7,552 bases of DNA. Source: Stenotrophomonas_A sp002429615. Its GTDB lineage: Bacteria; Pseudomonadota; Gammaproteobacteria; Xanthomonadales; Xanthomonadaceae. The stretch covers positions 1-7,552 of the forward strand of contig DALZZL010000177.1 of the NCBI GenBank assembly GCA_031987425.1. The letters run 5' to 3'. Shown one piece after another: positions 1 to 6,369 of this stretch. The translations under genes were made by a program, and so were the position numbers. The notes beneath the pieces are model-generated. The model was not told the DNA's origin. It saw only the letters and a program-made list of their open reading frames with translations, and searched no databases. Numbering within the stretch: the stretch's first letter is position 1; every line of letters begins with the position of its first letter.

Positions 1-38
1 GGCGCCATGGATGGCGCCATCGAGCCCCCATGGATGGG
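1..38. repeat. two tandem palindromes sharing the core CCATGGATGG
   Basis: Positions 1-18 form a perfect inverted repeat: GGCGCCAT, two bases GG, then ATGGCGCC. Positions 27-38 form a second one: CCCAT, GG, ATGGG. Both are built on the same core, CCATGGATGG, while the outer stem bases differ but still pair within each copy. That pattern, a fixed core with covarying arms, is what a dispersed palindromic repeat family would give. An imperfect third hairpin follows at 44-66 (GGCGT and ATGCC arms, one G-U pair, around CCC-GACA-GGG). No coding potential is seen. The element lies downstream of rlmH and may continue beyond the left edge. The pairing is seen directly; membership of a repeat family is inferred. 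Confidence 0.6.
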
Positions 39-136
39 TTTACGGCGTGTCCCGACAGGGTATGCCGCCCGCTGGCTGCGCGATAGCAGATGAGAGGCCG
101 CCTGCGTCCGGGGCCGATGACGTCGGATGCCGCACG

Positions 137-160
137 GTCGCGGCTGAAGCCGCTCCTACA
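137..160 (-). repeat. GTAG-type REP element
   Basis: Read on the minus strand, the element begins TGTAGGAGCGGCTTCAGCCG and ends CGAC. It has the GTAG tetranucleotide, a short linker GA, and a perfect 6-bp stem GCGGCT/AGCCGC closed by a TC loop (stem arms at 148-153 and 140-145). This is the well-known form of the GTAG-class REP sequences found between genes in Pseudomonas, Stenotrophomonas and Xanthomonas, which are thought to be spread by RAYT (REP-associated tyrosine) transposases. One copy is present and no RAYT gene lies in this window. It lies 79 bp past the rlmH stop codon, where such elements usually sit. Confidence 0.8.
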
Positions 161-163
161 GAC

Positions 164-195
164 AGGCAGATAGGCGGATAGGCAGATCCGCGGAT
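164..195. repeat. short tandem octamer repeat
   Basis: Three direct octamers follow one another without gaps: AGGCAGAT (164-171), AGGCGGAT (172-179), AGGCAGAT (180-187). A degenerate fourth, CCGCGGAT, lies at 188-195. The consensus is AGGCRGAT. An 8-bp period does not preserve reading frame, which agrees with this being non-coding. The last unit also starts a perfect small hairpin, CCGCG-GATA-CGCGG (188-201). The array begins 3 bp after the REP element. It could be a small variable-number tandem repeat arisen by slippage; no function can be assigned. Confidence 0.6.
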
Positions 196-238
196 ACGCG
201 GGCAAGCAGACAATCCCGCTAGCGAGCAGTGGACAGGC

Positions 239-709
239 TCAGGCCCGATGGTAGGGATGGTTCGCCAGCATCGCCGCCGCACGGTACAACTGCTCGGCCA
301 CCACCAGCCGCACCAGCATGTGCGGCAACGTCAGAGGGCCGAGCGACCAGCGCTCGTCCGCCAGCTTCACCACCTCGGACGAATGCCCTTCCGGCCCGCC
401 GATCAGGAAGGCCAGATCGCGCCCCAGCGTGCGCCAGTGCTCCATCCGCTGCGAAAGCTGCTCGGAACTGTAGGGCTTGCCCGGCACATCCAAGGCCACC
501 ACGTAGGGCTGCTTCGGCAGCGCCGCGATCACCCGGCGCCCTTCATCGTCCGTCGCCCGCTGCGCATCGCGGCCCTTGCCACGCAGGCCGGGCTCGATCT
601 CCACCAGCTCCAACGGCAACCAGTGCGACAAACGCTTCTGGTACTCGGCGAACCCCTGCGCCACCCAGGCCGGCGCACGTTCTCCGGTCGCGATCAAACG
701 CGCCTTCAT
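239..709 (-). CDS. rlmH: 23S rRNA (pseudouridine-1915 N3) methyltransferase RlmH
   Basis: RlmH methylates N3 of pseudouridine 1915 in helix 69 of 23S rRNA, using S-adenosylmethionine and acting late, on assembled ribosomes. The product is 156 residues, the usual size for this small single-domain SPOUT (knotted) methyltransferase. It starts MKARLIATGERAP, carries the SAM-binding loop IGGPEG at 103-108, the knot region with LTLPHMLVRL and EQLYRA at about 126-144, and the family's C-terminal YHR at 153-155 near the active site. I chose ATG at 709 because the frame upstream of it lies in rsfS and has no RlmH character. No good Shine-Dalgarno is visible; the gene begins 10 bp after the rsfS stop and is probably co-transcribed or translationally coupled. 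The REP-rich stretch 1-238 follows. Confidence 0.97.
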   Translation of the reverse strand: MKARLIATGERAPAWVAQGFAEYQKRLSHWLPLELVEIEPGLRGKGRDAQRATDDEGRRVIAALPKQPYVVALDVPGKPYSSEQLSQRMEHWRTLGRDLAFLIGGPEGHSSEVVKLADERWSLGPLTLPHMLVRLVVAEQLYRAAAMLANHPYHRA

Positions 710-719
710 CGCCGCGCGA

Positions 720-1124
720 TCACGCGTCCTCGTAGGACTCGGCCGGCGGCTGGTCGCCCACCGTCCACAAACGCTCCAGCGCATAGAACTCACGCACGCG
801 CGGCAGCATCACATGCACGATCACGTCGCCCAGATCCACCAGCACCCACTCCGCCTCGCGCTCGCCTTCCACGCCCAGCGGCATCAGGTCCAGACGCTTG
901 GCGAACTTCACCACCTCGTCGGCGATCGACTTCACATGCCGGGTCGACGTACCCGACACCACCACCATGTAATCGGCCACGCTCGACTTGCCGCGGACAT
1001 CGATCTCGACCACGTCCTTGCCCTTGAGCTCTTCGACAGCCTCGCGCACGGTCGCCAGCAACTGCGGCACCGACGGCGGCGGGGTGGGAATCTGGGTCTT
1101 GATGACTTGGGCTTGGCTGGTCAA
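720..1124 (-). CDS. rsfS: ribosomal silencing factor RsfS
   Basis: RsfS (YbeB/Iojap family) binds protein uL14 of the 50S subunit and blocks joining to 30S, lowering translation in starved or stationary cells. From the TTG at 1124 the product is 134 residues. The conserved core is plain: DVRGKSSVADYMVVVSGTS at 42-60, then VEGEREAEWVLVDLGD (85-100) with VHVMLPRVREFYALERLW to residue 120. The N-terminal 20 residues are a proline-rich, variable extension. The start is uncertain. TTG at 1163 opens a 147-residue frame but lies just upstream of a consensus -10 box; TTG at 1133 is also possible. TTG at 1124 has GAG nine bases upstream (1134-1136) and lies below the likely transcription start. No ATG or GTG precedes the conserved core. 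The gene stands between nadD (57 bp) and rlmH (10 bp). Confidence 0.93.
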   Translation of the reverse strand: MTSQAQVIKTQIPTPPPSVPQLLATVREAVEELKGKDVVEIDVRGKSSVADYMVVVSGTSTRHVKSIADEVVKFAKRLDLMPLGVEGEREAEWVLVDLGDVIVHVMLPRVREFYALERLWTVGDQPPAESYEDA

Positions 1125-1152
1125 AGCAGGCAACTCGATGGGAATGGCGCGG

Positions 1153-1158
1153 ATTATA
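1153..1158 (-). promoter_or_regulatory. candidate -10 box (TATAAT) for rsfS-rlmH
   Basis: On the minus strand, in the nadD-rsfS gap, there is a perfect sigma-70 -10 hexamer TATAAT, rare in such GC-rich DNA. Transcription would begin near 1146, leaving about 20 bases of leader before the TTG at 1124. No good -35 hexamer is seen at 16-18 bp spacing, and a TG two bases upstream (TGCC before the hexamer) is one base off the extended -10 pattern. It is therefore a candidate internal promoter, not a proven one. If active, it would let rsfS and rlmH be expressed apart from the genes upstream. Confidence 0.45.
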
Positions 1159-1181
1159 GGCAAATGCCGCCGGCAGCGCGT

Positions 1182-1865
1182 TCAGGCAGGCGGTGACGCA
1201 TACAGCTTGTGCTCGGCGATGTACCCCGCCACCGTCGCCGGCACCAGCGCACGCCAGTCCCCGTCACGGGCAATCTCCGCACGCACCTGGCTCGCCGACT
1301 CCGCCCGCAACGGCTGGTGCAGACGCCACAGACATCCCGCCGGCCGCGATTCCAACGCCTGCGCGCGCTCGGCCCAGCGCCCGCGCGCCCACGCCGCCAA
1401 CTCGGCCGGCAACGCCGCATCCAGGCCGCTGCCCGGGCGCTCGGCGATCACCAGGTGCGCCAGCTCGCCCAGCTCACGCCAACGGTGCCAGCCCGCCAGG
1501 CCGATGAAACTGTCCGCGCCCAGCAACCACGCCAGCGGCCGCGTCGGGCCGAAGGCCGCGCGCAGCTCGCGCAAGGTGTCGTAGGTATAGGACGGACGCT
1601 CCAGCTGCCGCGCCCGCTCGATCTCGCGCAGGTCCAGCCGCAGCCCCGGCCGATCGGCGATCGCCAGCGCGATCATCGCCGCGCGCTGCATCGCATTCGC
1701 ACCCGGCGCCGGGCGATGCGGTGGATCGGCCGCGGGAATCAGCCATACCGGCAATCCAAACGCATCGCGCGCGGCACAGGCGATCGCCAGATGGCCTTCA
1801 TGGATCGGATCGAACGTGCCGCCGTAGCACAGGCGCAACGTCGTGTCGGCGTCCGCGGCGGGCAT
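1182..1865 (-). CDS. nadD: nicotinate-nucleotide adenylyltransferase NadD
   Basis: NadD transfers AMP from ATP to nicotinate mononucleotide, giving deaminated NAD, the second last step of NAD synthesis in the cytosol. The 227-residue product is of usual length. It shows the nucleotidyltransferase signature GGTFDPIHEGHL at 15-26, with the catalytic HxGH histidines at 22 and 25. A substrate-side motif LLGADSF lies at 114-120 with WHRW following. The C-terminal phosphate-binding motif of the SxxxxR type is SASQVR at 190-195, where many relatives have ISSTxIR. ATG at 1865 is chosen because a clear Shine-Dalgarno GAGG (1874-1877) lies eight bases upstream and because the family begins just before the GGTFDP loop. 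The ribosome site overlaps the end of holA; the gene starts 14 bp past the holA stop, so coupling is likely. Confidence 0.97.
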   Translation of the reverse strand: MPAADADTTLRLCYGGTFDPIHEGHLAIACAARDAFGLPVWLIPAADPPHRPAPGANAMQRAAMIALAIADRPGLRLDLREIERARQLERPSYTYDTLRELRAAFGPTRPLAWLLGADSFIGLAGWHRWRELGELAHLVIAERPGSGLDAALPAELAAWARGRWAERAQALESRPAGCLWRLHQPLRAESASQVRAEIARDGDWRALVPATVAGYIAEHKLYASPPA

Positions 1866-1873
1866 CGCCAGCG

Positions 1874-1877
1874 CCTC
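1874..1877 (-). promoter_or_regulatory. Shine-Dalgarno of nadD
   Basis: GAGG on the minus strand lies eight bases before the nadD ATG, just past the holA stop codon. It is the clearest ribosome binding site among the genes leuS to rlmH and fixes the nadD start. Confidence 0.65.
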
Positions 1878-1879
1878 GC

Positions 1880-2914
1880 TCAGGACACCACCAGCAGGCG
1901 CACCGCGCGTGCCTCGGACACCGCCAGCAGCAGGCGCTCCAGCGCCACCCAGGCATCCCCATCGCCACGCCCCTTGGCGATGCGGTCCACCTTGGACGCC
2001 TCGGCAACGAAGCGCTCCCAGCGCCGGGGCTCGGCATGCCGGGCCAGCGCGCGCTTGAACGGCGCCTGCCGGGACTCCCAGATGCCCTGTGCCTTCATCT
2101 CGCCCGCGAGGTTGCCACCACGCGCCTGCACCCGCGCCAGCGCCGCGGTGCGCAGCAGTTCCTTGATCAGGATCGGCATCAGCGCGGCCACCGCCTCGCC
2201 CTCGCCGCGCAGGCCCGCGAGCATGCGCCCGACCGCCGCCGGCTGCCCGGCCAGGGTCGCCTCGGCCAGACGGAATACGTCGTAGCGCGCCGCATCGGCC
2301 ACCAGCGACTCCATCGCCGCCAGGTCCAGCGCCTGTCCATCGGACAGCAACGCCAGTTTGTCGATCTCCTGCGCGGCGGCGAGCAGGTTGCCTTCCACGC
2401 GCTCGCTCAGCCGCTGCACCGCATCGGCGTCGGCACGCAGGCCCTTGGCGCGCAGGCGGCGCTCGATCCATTCCGGCAGTTCATGCGGCTTGATCGCCCA
2501 GGCCACCGAGATCGTGCCGATACGCGCGATCGCGTCGGCCCACTTGCCGTGGTGCGCCTTGCTCCAGTCGTTGGCGGTGATCAGCAGCACCACGTCCGGC
2601 GGCGGATTGGCGCAGAACGCGCTGATCACCTCCGCCCCGTCCTTGCCCGGCTTGCCGCTGGGCAGGCGCACCTCCACCAGCCGGCGCGCACTGAACAGGC
2701 TCGGCGCGTTGAAACTCTGTTCGAGCTGGTTCCAGTCGAAATCGCGGGTATCGGCATCGAACACCTCGCGCTCGCCGATGCCTTCGGCGCGGGCGCGGGC
2801 GCGCAGCGCATCGGCCGCCTCCAGCACGCGCAGCGTCTCCGGGCCGGCCACCAGGTAGACCGGCTGCAACGGCTGGCCGCTCTGCGTGGCGAGTTGTTCG
2901 GGCCTGAGTTCCAT
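1880..2914 (-). CDS. holA: DNA polymerase III subunit delta HolA
   Basis: Delta is the clamp-loader subunit that opens the beta sliding clamp during replication. The product has 344 residues, almost the same as E. coli HolA (about 343). The N-terminal AAA+-like domain starts with PVYLVAGPE (18-26), a degenerate P-loop as expected since delta does not hydrolyse ATP. The clamp-contacting region holds APSLFSARRLVEV at 70-82. The conserved lid-region motif EGNLLAAAQEIDKLALL lies at 174-190. The C-terminal helical collar follows, with LMPILIKELL near residue 255. The ATG start is 20 bp after the lptE stop; no Shine-Dalgarno is seen in that gap, so translation may depend on coupling to lptE. The gene order lptE-holA-nadD is the standard gammaproteobacterial one. 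Confidence 0.96.
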   Translation of the reverse strand: MELRPEQLATQSGQPLQPVYLVAGPETLRVLEAADALRARARAEGIGEREVFDADTRDFDWNQLEQSFNAPSLFSARRLVEVRLPSGKPGKDGAEVISAFCANPPPDVVLLITANDWSKAHHGKWADAIARIGTISVAWAIKPHELPEWIERRLRAKGLRADADAVQRLSERVEGNLLAAAQEIDKLALLSDGQALDLAAMESLVADAARYDVFRLAEATLAGQPAAVGRMLAGLRGEGEAVAALMPILIKELLRTAALARVQARGGNLAGEMKAQGIWESRQAPFKRALARHAEPRRWERFVAEASKVDRIAKGRGDGDAWVALERLLLAVSEARAVRLLVVS

Positions 2915-2934
2915 GGACGCCGGTCGCGCGGCGC

Positions 2935-3525
2935 TTACTGCGCCGGCGGCTGCACCGGCGCGGGGTTCGGCGTGTCGCCGGTGCCCGGGCTGGCGTCGAG
3001 CGACTGGCCGTGTTCGATGCGGGCACGCACCACGCTGTCGATGCGGCGCAGGATCGAGGCGGCCATCTCGCGGCGCAGCTCGTTGGCCAGGATCTCGCGC
3101 TCGGTCGCGGTACCGGTGGCGTCCTGCGGCGGCGAGACGTAATCGCGCGACTGCTCGATCACCTGCTGCGGCACCAGCACCGAGCCATCGGCGCGCAGCA
3201 GGGTGAAGATCACCGCGTAGCGCAGGCTGTATTCCTGCGCGCGGCCCTCGGCATCGATGGCGATCGGCAGGTCACCCCAGCGCTCGGACAGCACCTGCAG
3301 GGTGGCGAAACCACTCTTGGCATCTTCGTCGGCCAGCGTGGCGCCGGAAGCGGTGAGGCCGCGGTTGAGGATTTTCACCAGCTCGCTGTACGGCGCCGAG
3401 GACTGCACCTTCACCGCCGGGGTATCGGGCGGCAGCGTGAGCTTGTTGCGCAGATGGAAGCCGCAGGCGCTCAGGCCCAGGGTTAGGACAAGCGCGGCGA
3501 GGAAGGTGTACGGGGCTCGGATCAT
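2935..3525 (-). CDS. lptE: LPS-assembly lipoprotein LptE
   Basis: LptE is the outer-membrane lipoprotein that plugs the LptD barrel and helps insert lipopolysaccharide into the outer leaflet. The 196-residue product opens with a lipoprotein signal peptide: MIR, a hydrophobic stretch to residue 18, and the lipobox LSAC with the acylated cysteine at 21. GFHLRN directly follows it, as is typical of LptE. The mature domain includes SERWGDLPIAIDAEGRAQEY and REILANELRREMAASILRRI, both characteristic of the family. The last 18 or so residues are a proline-rich, low-complexity tail. ATG at 3525 is chosen because it places the signal peptide at the N-terminus; an in-frame ATG at 3594 would add 23 unlikely residues. 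No Shine-Dalgarno is visible. It lies 117 bp after leuS and 20 bp before holA. Confidence 0.95.
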   Translation of the reverse strand: MIRAPYTFLAALVLTLGLSACGFHLRNKLTLPPDTPAVKVQSSAPYSELVKILNRGLTASGATLADEDAKSGFATLQVLSERWGDLPIAIDAEGRAQEYSLRYAVIFTLLRADGSVLVPQQVIEQSRDYVSPPQDATGTATEREILANELRREMAASILRRIDSVVRARIEHGQSLDASPGTGDTPNPAPVQPPAQ

Positions 3526-3642
3526 GGAAGACAGTCTGGGGCAGCAGGCGGTGGGCGGCAACTCAGGATGCACCCGGGCGGGCACGCGATGCATCGCAGC
3601 GTGCCCGACATGGCGTGAACGCGGCTTGAGGCCGCCGCCGGC
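3526..3642 (-). other. leuS-lptE intergenic region with inverted repeats
   Basis: This 117-bp gap holds three small hairpins. One, GCCGCC-TGAGCC-GGCGGC (3634-3651), has the leuS stop codon in its loop. A second, GCGGC-CTCAA-GCCGC, lies at 3621-3635 and overlaps the first, so they are alternatives. A third has arms GCACGC and GCGTGC (3582-3604, 11-base loop). None is followed by a T run, so none looks like an intrinsic terminator. No convincing promoter for lptE is seen. The third may simply reflect GC-rich composition. The region is most likely transcribed through from leuS. Confidence 0.35.
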
Positions 3643-6282
3643 TCAGGCGGCGACGATGTTGACGATCTTGCCCGGCACGATGATGACCTTGCGCACCGTC
3701 AGCCCTTCCAGGAACTTGACCGCGTTCGGCTCGGCCTGGGCCAGCGCCTCGATCTGCTCGCGCGCCGCATCGGCGGCCACCTCGATGGTGCCGCGCAGCT
3801 TGCCGTTGACCTGCACCGCCAGGGTCACCGCATCGCGCACCAGCGCGGTCGGGTCGGCCTGCGGGAAGCGCACGTCTTCCAGCAACGCCTCGGCGTGGCC
3901 GAGCAGCTGCCACAGCGCATGGCTGGCATGCGGGGTGATCGGGTTGAGCAGCAGCACCATGGCTTCCAGCGCTTCCTGGCGCACGGCGCGGCCCTGCGCG
4001 CTGTCGTCCTCGAACTTGTGCACCGCGTTGGACAGCTCCATCACCGCGGCGATGGCGGTATTGAAGCTGTGGCGACGGCCATAGTCGTCGCCGACCTTGC
4101 CGATGGTCTCGTGGGTCTTGCGGCGCATCGCCTTCTGGTTGGCATCCAGCACGGCCACGTCCAGCGTCGCCGCCGCACCGGCGTCGACGTGCTTCTCCAC
4201 CTGCGTCCACAGCCGGCGCATGAAGCGCGCCATGCCGTCCACGCCGGCCTCGTTCCACTCCAGCGACTGCTCCGGTGGCGCGGCGAACATCGAGAACAGG
4301 CGCACCGTGTCGGCGCCGTACTTCTCCACCATCGTCTTCGGGTCCACGCCGTTGTTCTTCGACTTGGACATCTTCTCGGTGCCGCCGATCTGCACCGGCT
4401 GGCCGTCGGCCTTCAGGATCGCGCCGGTGATGCGCGCGCGCTCGTCGCGCTGCACTTCCACGTCGGCCGGGTTGATCCAGTCCTTGGAACCATCCGCGTT
4501 CTGGCGGTAGAAGGTCTCGGCGATCACCATGCCCTGGGTCAGCAGGTTGGTCGCCGGCTCGTCGCTGTCCACCAGCCGCGCGTCGCGCATGAGCTTGTGA
4601 TAGAAGCGGAAATACATCAGATGCAGGATCGCGTGCTCGATGCCGCCGATGTACTGGTCCACCGGCAGCCAGTAGTTGCCGCGCTTGTCGACCATGTCGC
4701 GCGCACCCGGCGAGGTGTAGCGCGCGTAGTACCAGCTCGACTCCATGAAGGTGTCGAAGGTGTCGGTCTCGCGCTCGGCCGGCTTGCCGCACTGCGGGCA
4801 GGTGGTCTTGCGCCATTCCGGGTCGGTCTTGATCGGCGAGCCGGTGCCGCTGAACTGCACGTCCTCCGGCAGCACCACCGGCAGCTGGTCTTCCGGCACC
4901 GGCAACGCGCCGCAGCTGTCGCAGTAAATCACCGGGATCGGGCAGCCCCAGTAGCGCTGGCGGCTCACGCCCCAGTCGCGCAGGCGGTAGTTCACGCGGC
5001 GCTGGCCCTGGCCCTTGCGCTCGAAGCGCTCGGCCAGCGCCTCGAAGGCACCGGCGTAGTCCAGGCCGTCGAACTCGGCCGAATTGATCAGCTCGGTCTC
5101 GCGGGTCTTGTCGCCGTACCAGTCGTGCCAGGTGCTGGCGTCGTACTGCTGCTCGGCTTCGCTGCGCGGCGCCTTCAGCGCAATGACCTGGCGGATCGGC
5201 AGCTGGTACTTGCTGGCGAATTCGAAATCGCGCTGGTCATGGCCCGGCACCGCCATCACCGCGCCGGTGCCGTAGCCCATCAGCACGAAGTTGGCGACCC
5301 ACACCGGCACCTGTTCGCCGGTGATCGGATGCACGGCCTTCAGGCCGGTATCCATGCCGCGCTTTTCCTGGGTTTCCAGCTCCGCCTCGGAGACACCGCC
5401 CTGCTTCAGCTCGGCCAGCAGCTGCGCCAGCGCCGGGTTGTGCGCGGCGGCGTGCTGGGCCAGCGGATGCTCGCCGGCGATCGAGACGAAGGTCACGCCC
5501 ATCAGCGTGTCCGGGCGCGTGGTGAACACGCGCAGCGGTTCGAGCGACGCGCCCTGCGCATCGACCACGTCGAACTGGATCTCCAGTCCTTCGGAACGGC
5601 CGATCCAGTTGCGCTGCATGGTCTTGACCGACTCCGGCCAGCCCGGCAGCTCGTCCAGGCCATCCAGCAGTTCCTGCGCGTAATCGGTGATGCGCAGGAA
5701 CCACTGCGGGATCTCGCGCTTTTCCACCAGCGCGCCGGAACGCCAGCCGCGGCCGTCGATCACCTGCTCGTTGGCCAGCACGGTCTGGTCGATCGGGTCC
5801 CAGTTCACCACCGCATTGCGGCGGTAGGCCAGGCCCTTGCGCATCAAGCGGGTGAACATGCGCTGCTCGTGCACGTAGTACTCGGGTCGGCAGGTGGCGA
5901 ACTCGCGCGACCAGTCGATGGCATAGCCCAGCGACTTCAGCTGGCTGCGCATGTGCTCGATGTTGGCGTAGGTCCACTTCGCCGGCGCGGTCTTGTTCTT
6001 GATCGCGGCGTTCTCGGCCGGCAGGCCGAACGCATCCCAGCCCATCGGCTGCAGCACGTTCTTGCCGATCATGCGCTGGTAGCGGCTGATCACATCGCCG
6101 ATGGTGTAGTTGCGCACATGGCCCATGTGCAGCGCACCGGACGGATACGGCAGCATCGACAGGCAGTAGTACTTCGGCTTGTCGGAGGTCTCGTCGACCT
6201 CGAAGGCACGGGTGGCGTCCCAATATTGCTGGGCGGCGGTTTCGACCTGCTGCGGGTCGTAGGCGTGGGTGTCGGCGGACAT
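3643..6282 (-). CDS. leuS: leucyl-tRNA synthetase
   Basis: LeuS charges tRNA-Leu with leucine and hydrolyses mischarged products. The 879-residue product (E. coli about 860) is a complete class Ia synthetase. The HIGH motif is HMGH at 52-55 inside PYPSGALHMGHVRNY. The CP1 editing domain shows the threonine-rich TTRPDT at 254-259 and GTGAVMAVPGHDQRDFEFA at 338-356. A CxxC...CxxC zinc ribbon (C454, C457, C495, C498) precedes ETDTFDTFMESSWYYARY. KMSKS is at 637-641, then the anticodon-binding helices, and a C-terminal domain ending VRKVIIVPGKIVNIVAA. ATG at 6282 fits the family N-terminus; no Shine-Dalgarno precedes it. The gene heads the conserved cluster and follows the DUF998 gene by 87 bp, which contain a perfect hairpin. 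A weak promoter (TTGGAG at 6342-6347, 17-bp spacer, TACCCT at 6319-6324) can be proposed. Confidence 0.98.
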   Translation of the reverse strand: MSADTHAYDPQQVETAAQQYWDATRAFEVDETSDKPKYYCLSMLPYPSGALHMGHVRNYTIGDVISRYQRMIGKNVLQPMGWDAFGLPAENAAIKNKTAPAKWTYANIEHMRSQLKSLGYAIDWSREFATCRPEYYVHEQRMFTRLMRKGLAYRRNAVVNWDPIDQTVLANEQVIDGRGWRSGALVEKREIPQWFLRITDYAQELLDGLDELPGWPESVKTMQRNWIGRSEGLEIQFDVVDAQGASLEPLRVFTTRPDTLMGVTFVSIAGEHPLAQHAAAHNPALAQLLAELKQGGVSEAELETQEKRGMDTGLKAVHPITGEQVPVWVANFVLMGYGTGAVMAVPGHDQRDFEFASKYQLPIRQVIALKAPRSEAEQQYDASTWHDWYGDKTRETELINSAEFDGLDYAGAFEALAERFERKGQGQRRVNYRLRDWGVSRQRYWGCPIPVIYCDSCGALPVPEDQLPVVLPEDVQFSGTGSPIKTDPEWRKTTCPQCGKPAERETDTFDTFMESSWYYARYTSPGARDMVDKRGNYWLPVDQYIGGIEHAILHLMYFRFYHKLMRDARLVDSDEPATNLLTQGMVIAETFYRQNADGSKDWINPADVEVQRDERARITGAILKADGQPVQIGGTEKMSKSKNNGVDPKTMVEKYGADTVRLFSMFAAPPEQSLEWNEAGVDGMARFMRRLWTQVEKHVDAGAAATLDVAVLDANQKAMRRKTHETIGKVGDDYGRRHSFNTAIAAVMELSNAVHKFEDDSAQGRAVRQEALEAMVLLLNPITPHASHALWQLLGHAEALLEDVRFPQADPTALVRDAVTLAVQVNGKLRGTIEVAADAAREQIEALAQAEPNAVKFLEGLTVRKVIIVPGKIVNIVAA

Positions 6283-6311
6283 GGAAGCGATCAGAAACGC
6301 GTCGGCGCAAA

Positions 6312-6328
6312 GCGGTACAGGGTACCGC
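6312..6328 (-). repeat. perfect hairpin upstream of leuS
   Basis: On the minus strand, GCGGTAC-CCT-GTACCGC is a perfect 7-bp stem with a three-base loop, 29 bp before the leuS start and 41 bp after the stop of the upstream gene. Only TTT follows, so it is at best a weak terminator for the upstream gene. Other readings are an operator or a structured 5' leader of leuS. It overlaps the candidate -10 hexamer TACCCT, so terminator and promoter readings compete. Confidence 0.5.
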
Positions 6329-6369
6329 AGGCGGCCGGGCGCTCCAAACCGTTGCCTGCCCTGCCCGCC

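Noticed and set aside
1..201. A CRISPR array from the clustered palindromes and short repeats
   Set aside because: There are no equal-length repeats separated by unique spacers and no cas genes; the repeats are either tandem octamers or single hairpins.
198..219. GCGGG/CCCGC inverted repeat as the rlmH terminator
   Set aside because: The stem has only 5 bp with a 12-base loop and no T run on the minus strand.
40..282. An 80-codon minus-strand frame overlapping the end of rlmH
   Set aside because: It crosses the REP, the octamer array and the rlmH stop region, has no recognisable motif and no reason to be translated.
239..793. Longer 184-residue form of RlmH
   Set aside because: The extra 28 residues come from the rsfS coding region in another frame, and RlmH proteins normally begin at the MKARLIA equivalent.
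1171..1190. A -35 box for the rsfS promoter
   Set aside because: At 16-18 bp from TATAAT the hexamers are GC-rich and share almost nothing with TTGACA; CTGAAC is 21 bp away, too far for usual spacing.
1209..3142. Long plus-strand frames opposite nadD, holA and lptE
   Set aside because: They mirror real genes, have arginine- and glutamine-rich compositions with no motifs, and lack plausible ribosome sites or gene spacing.
2935..3594. Longer 219-residue form of LptE
   Set aside because: It would bury the lipoprotein signal peptide behind 23 residues with two cysteines and prolines; the lipobox spacing fits the start at 3525.
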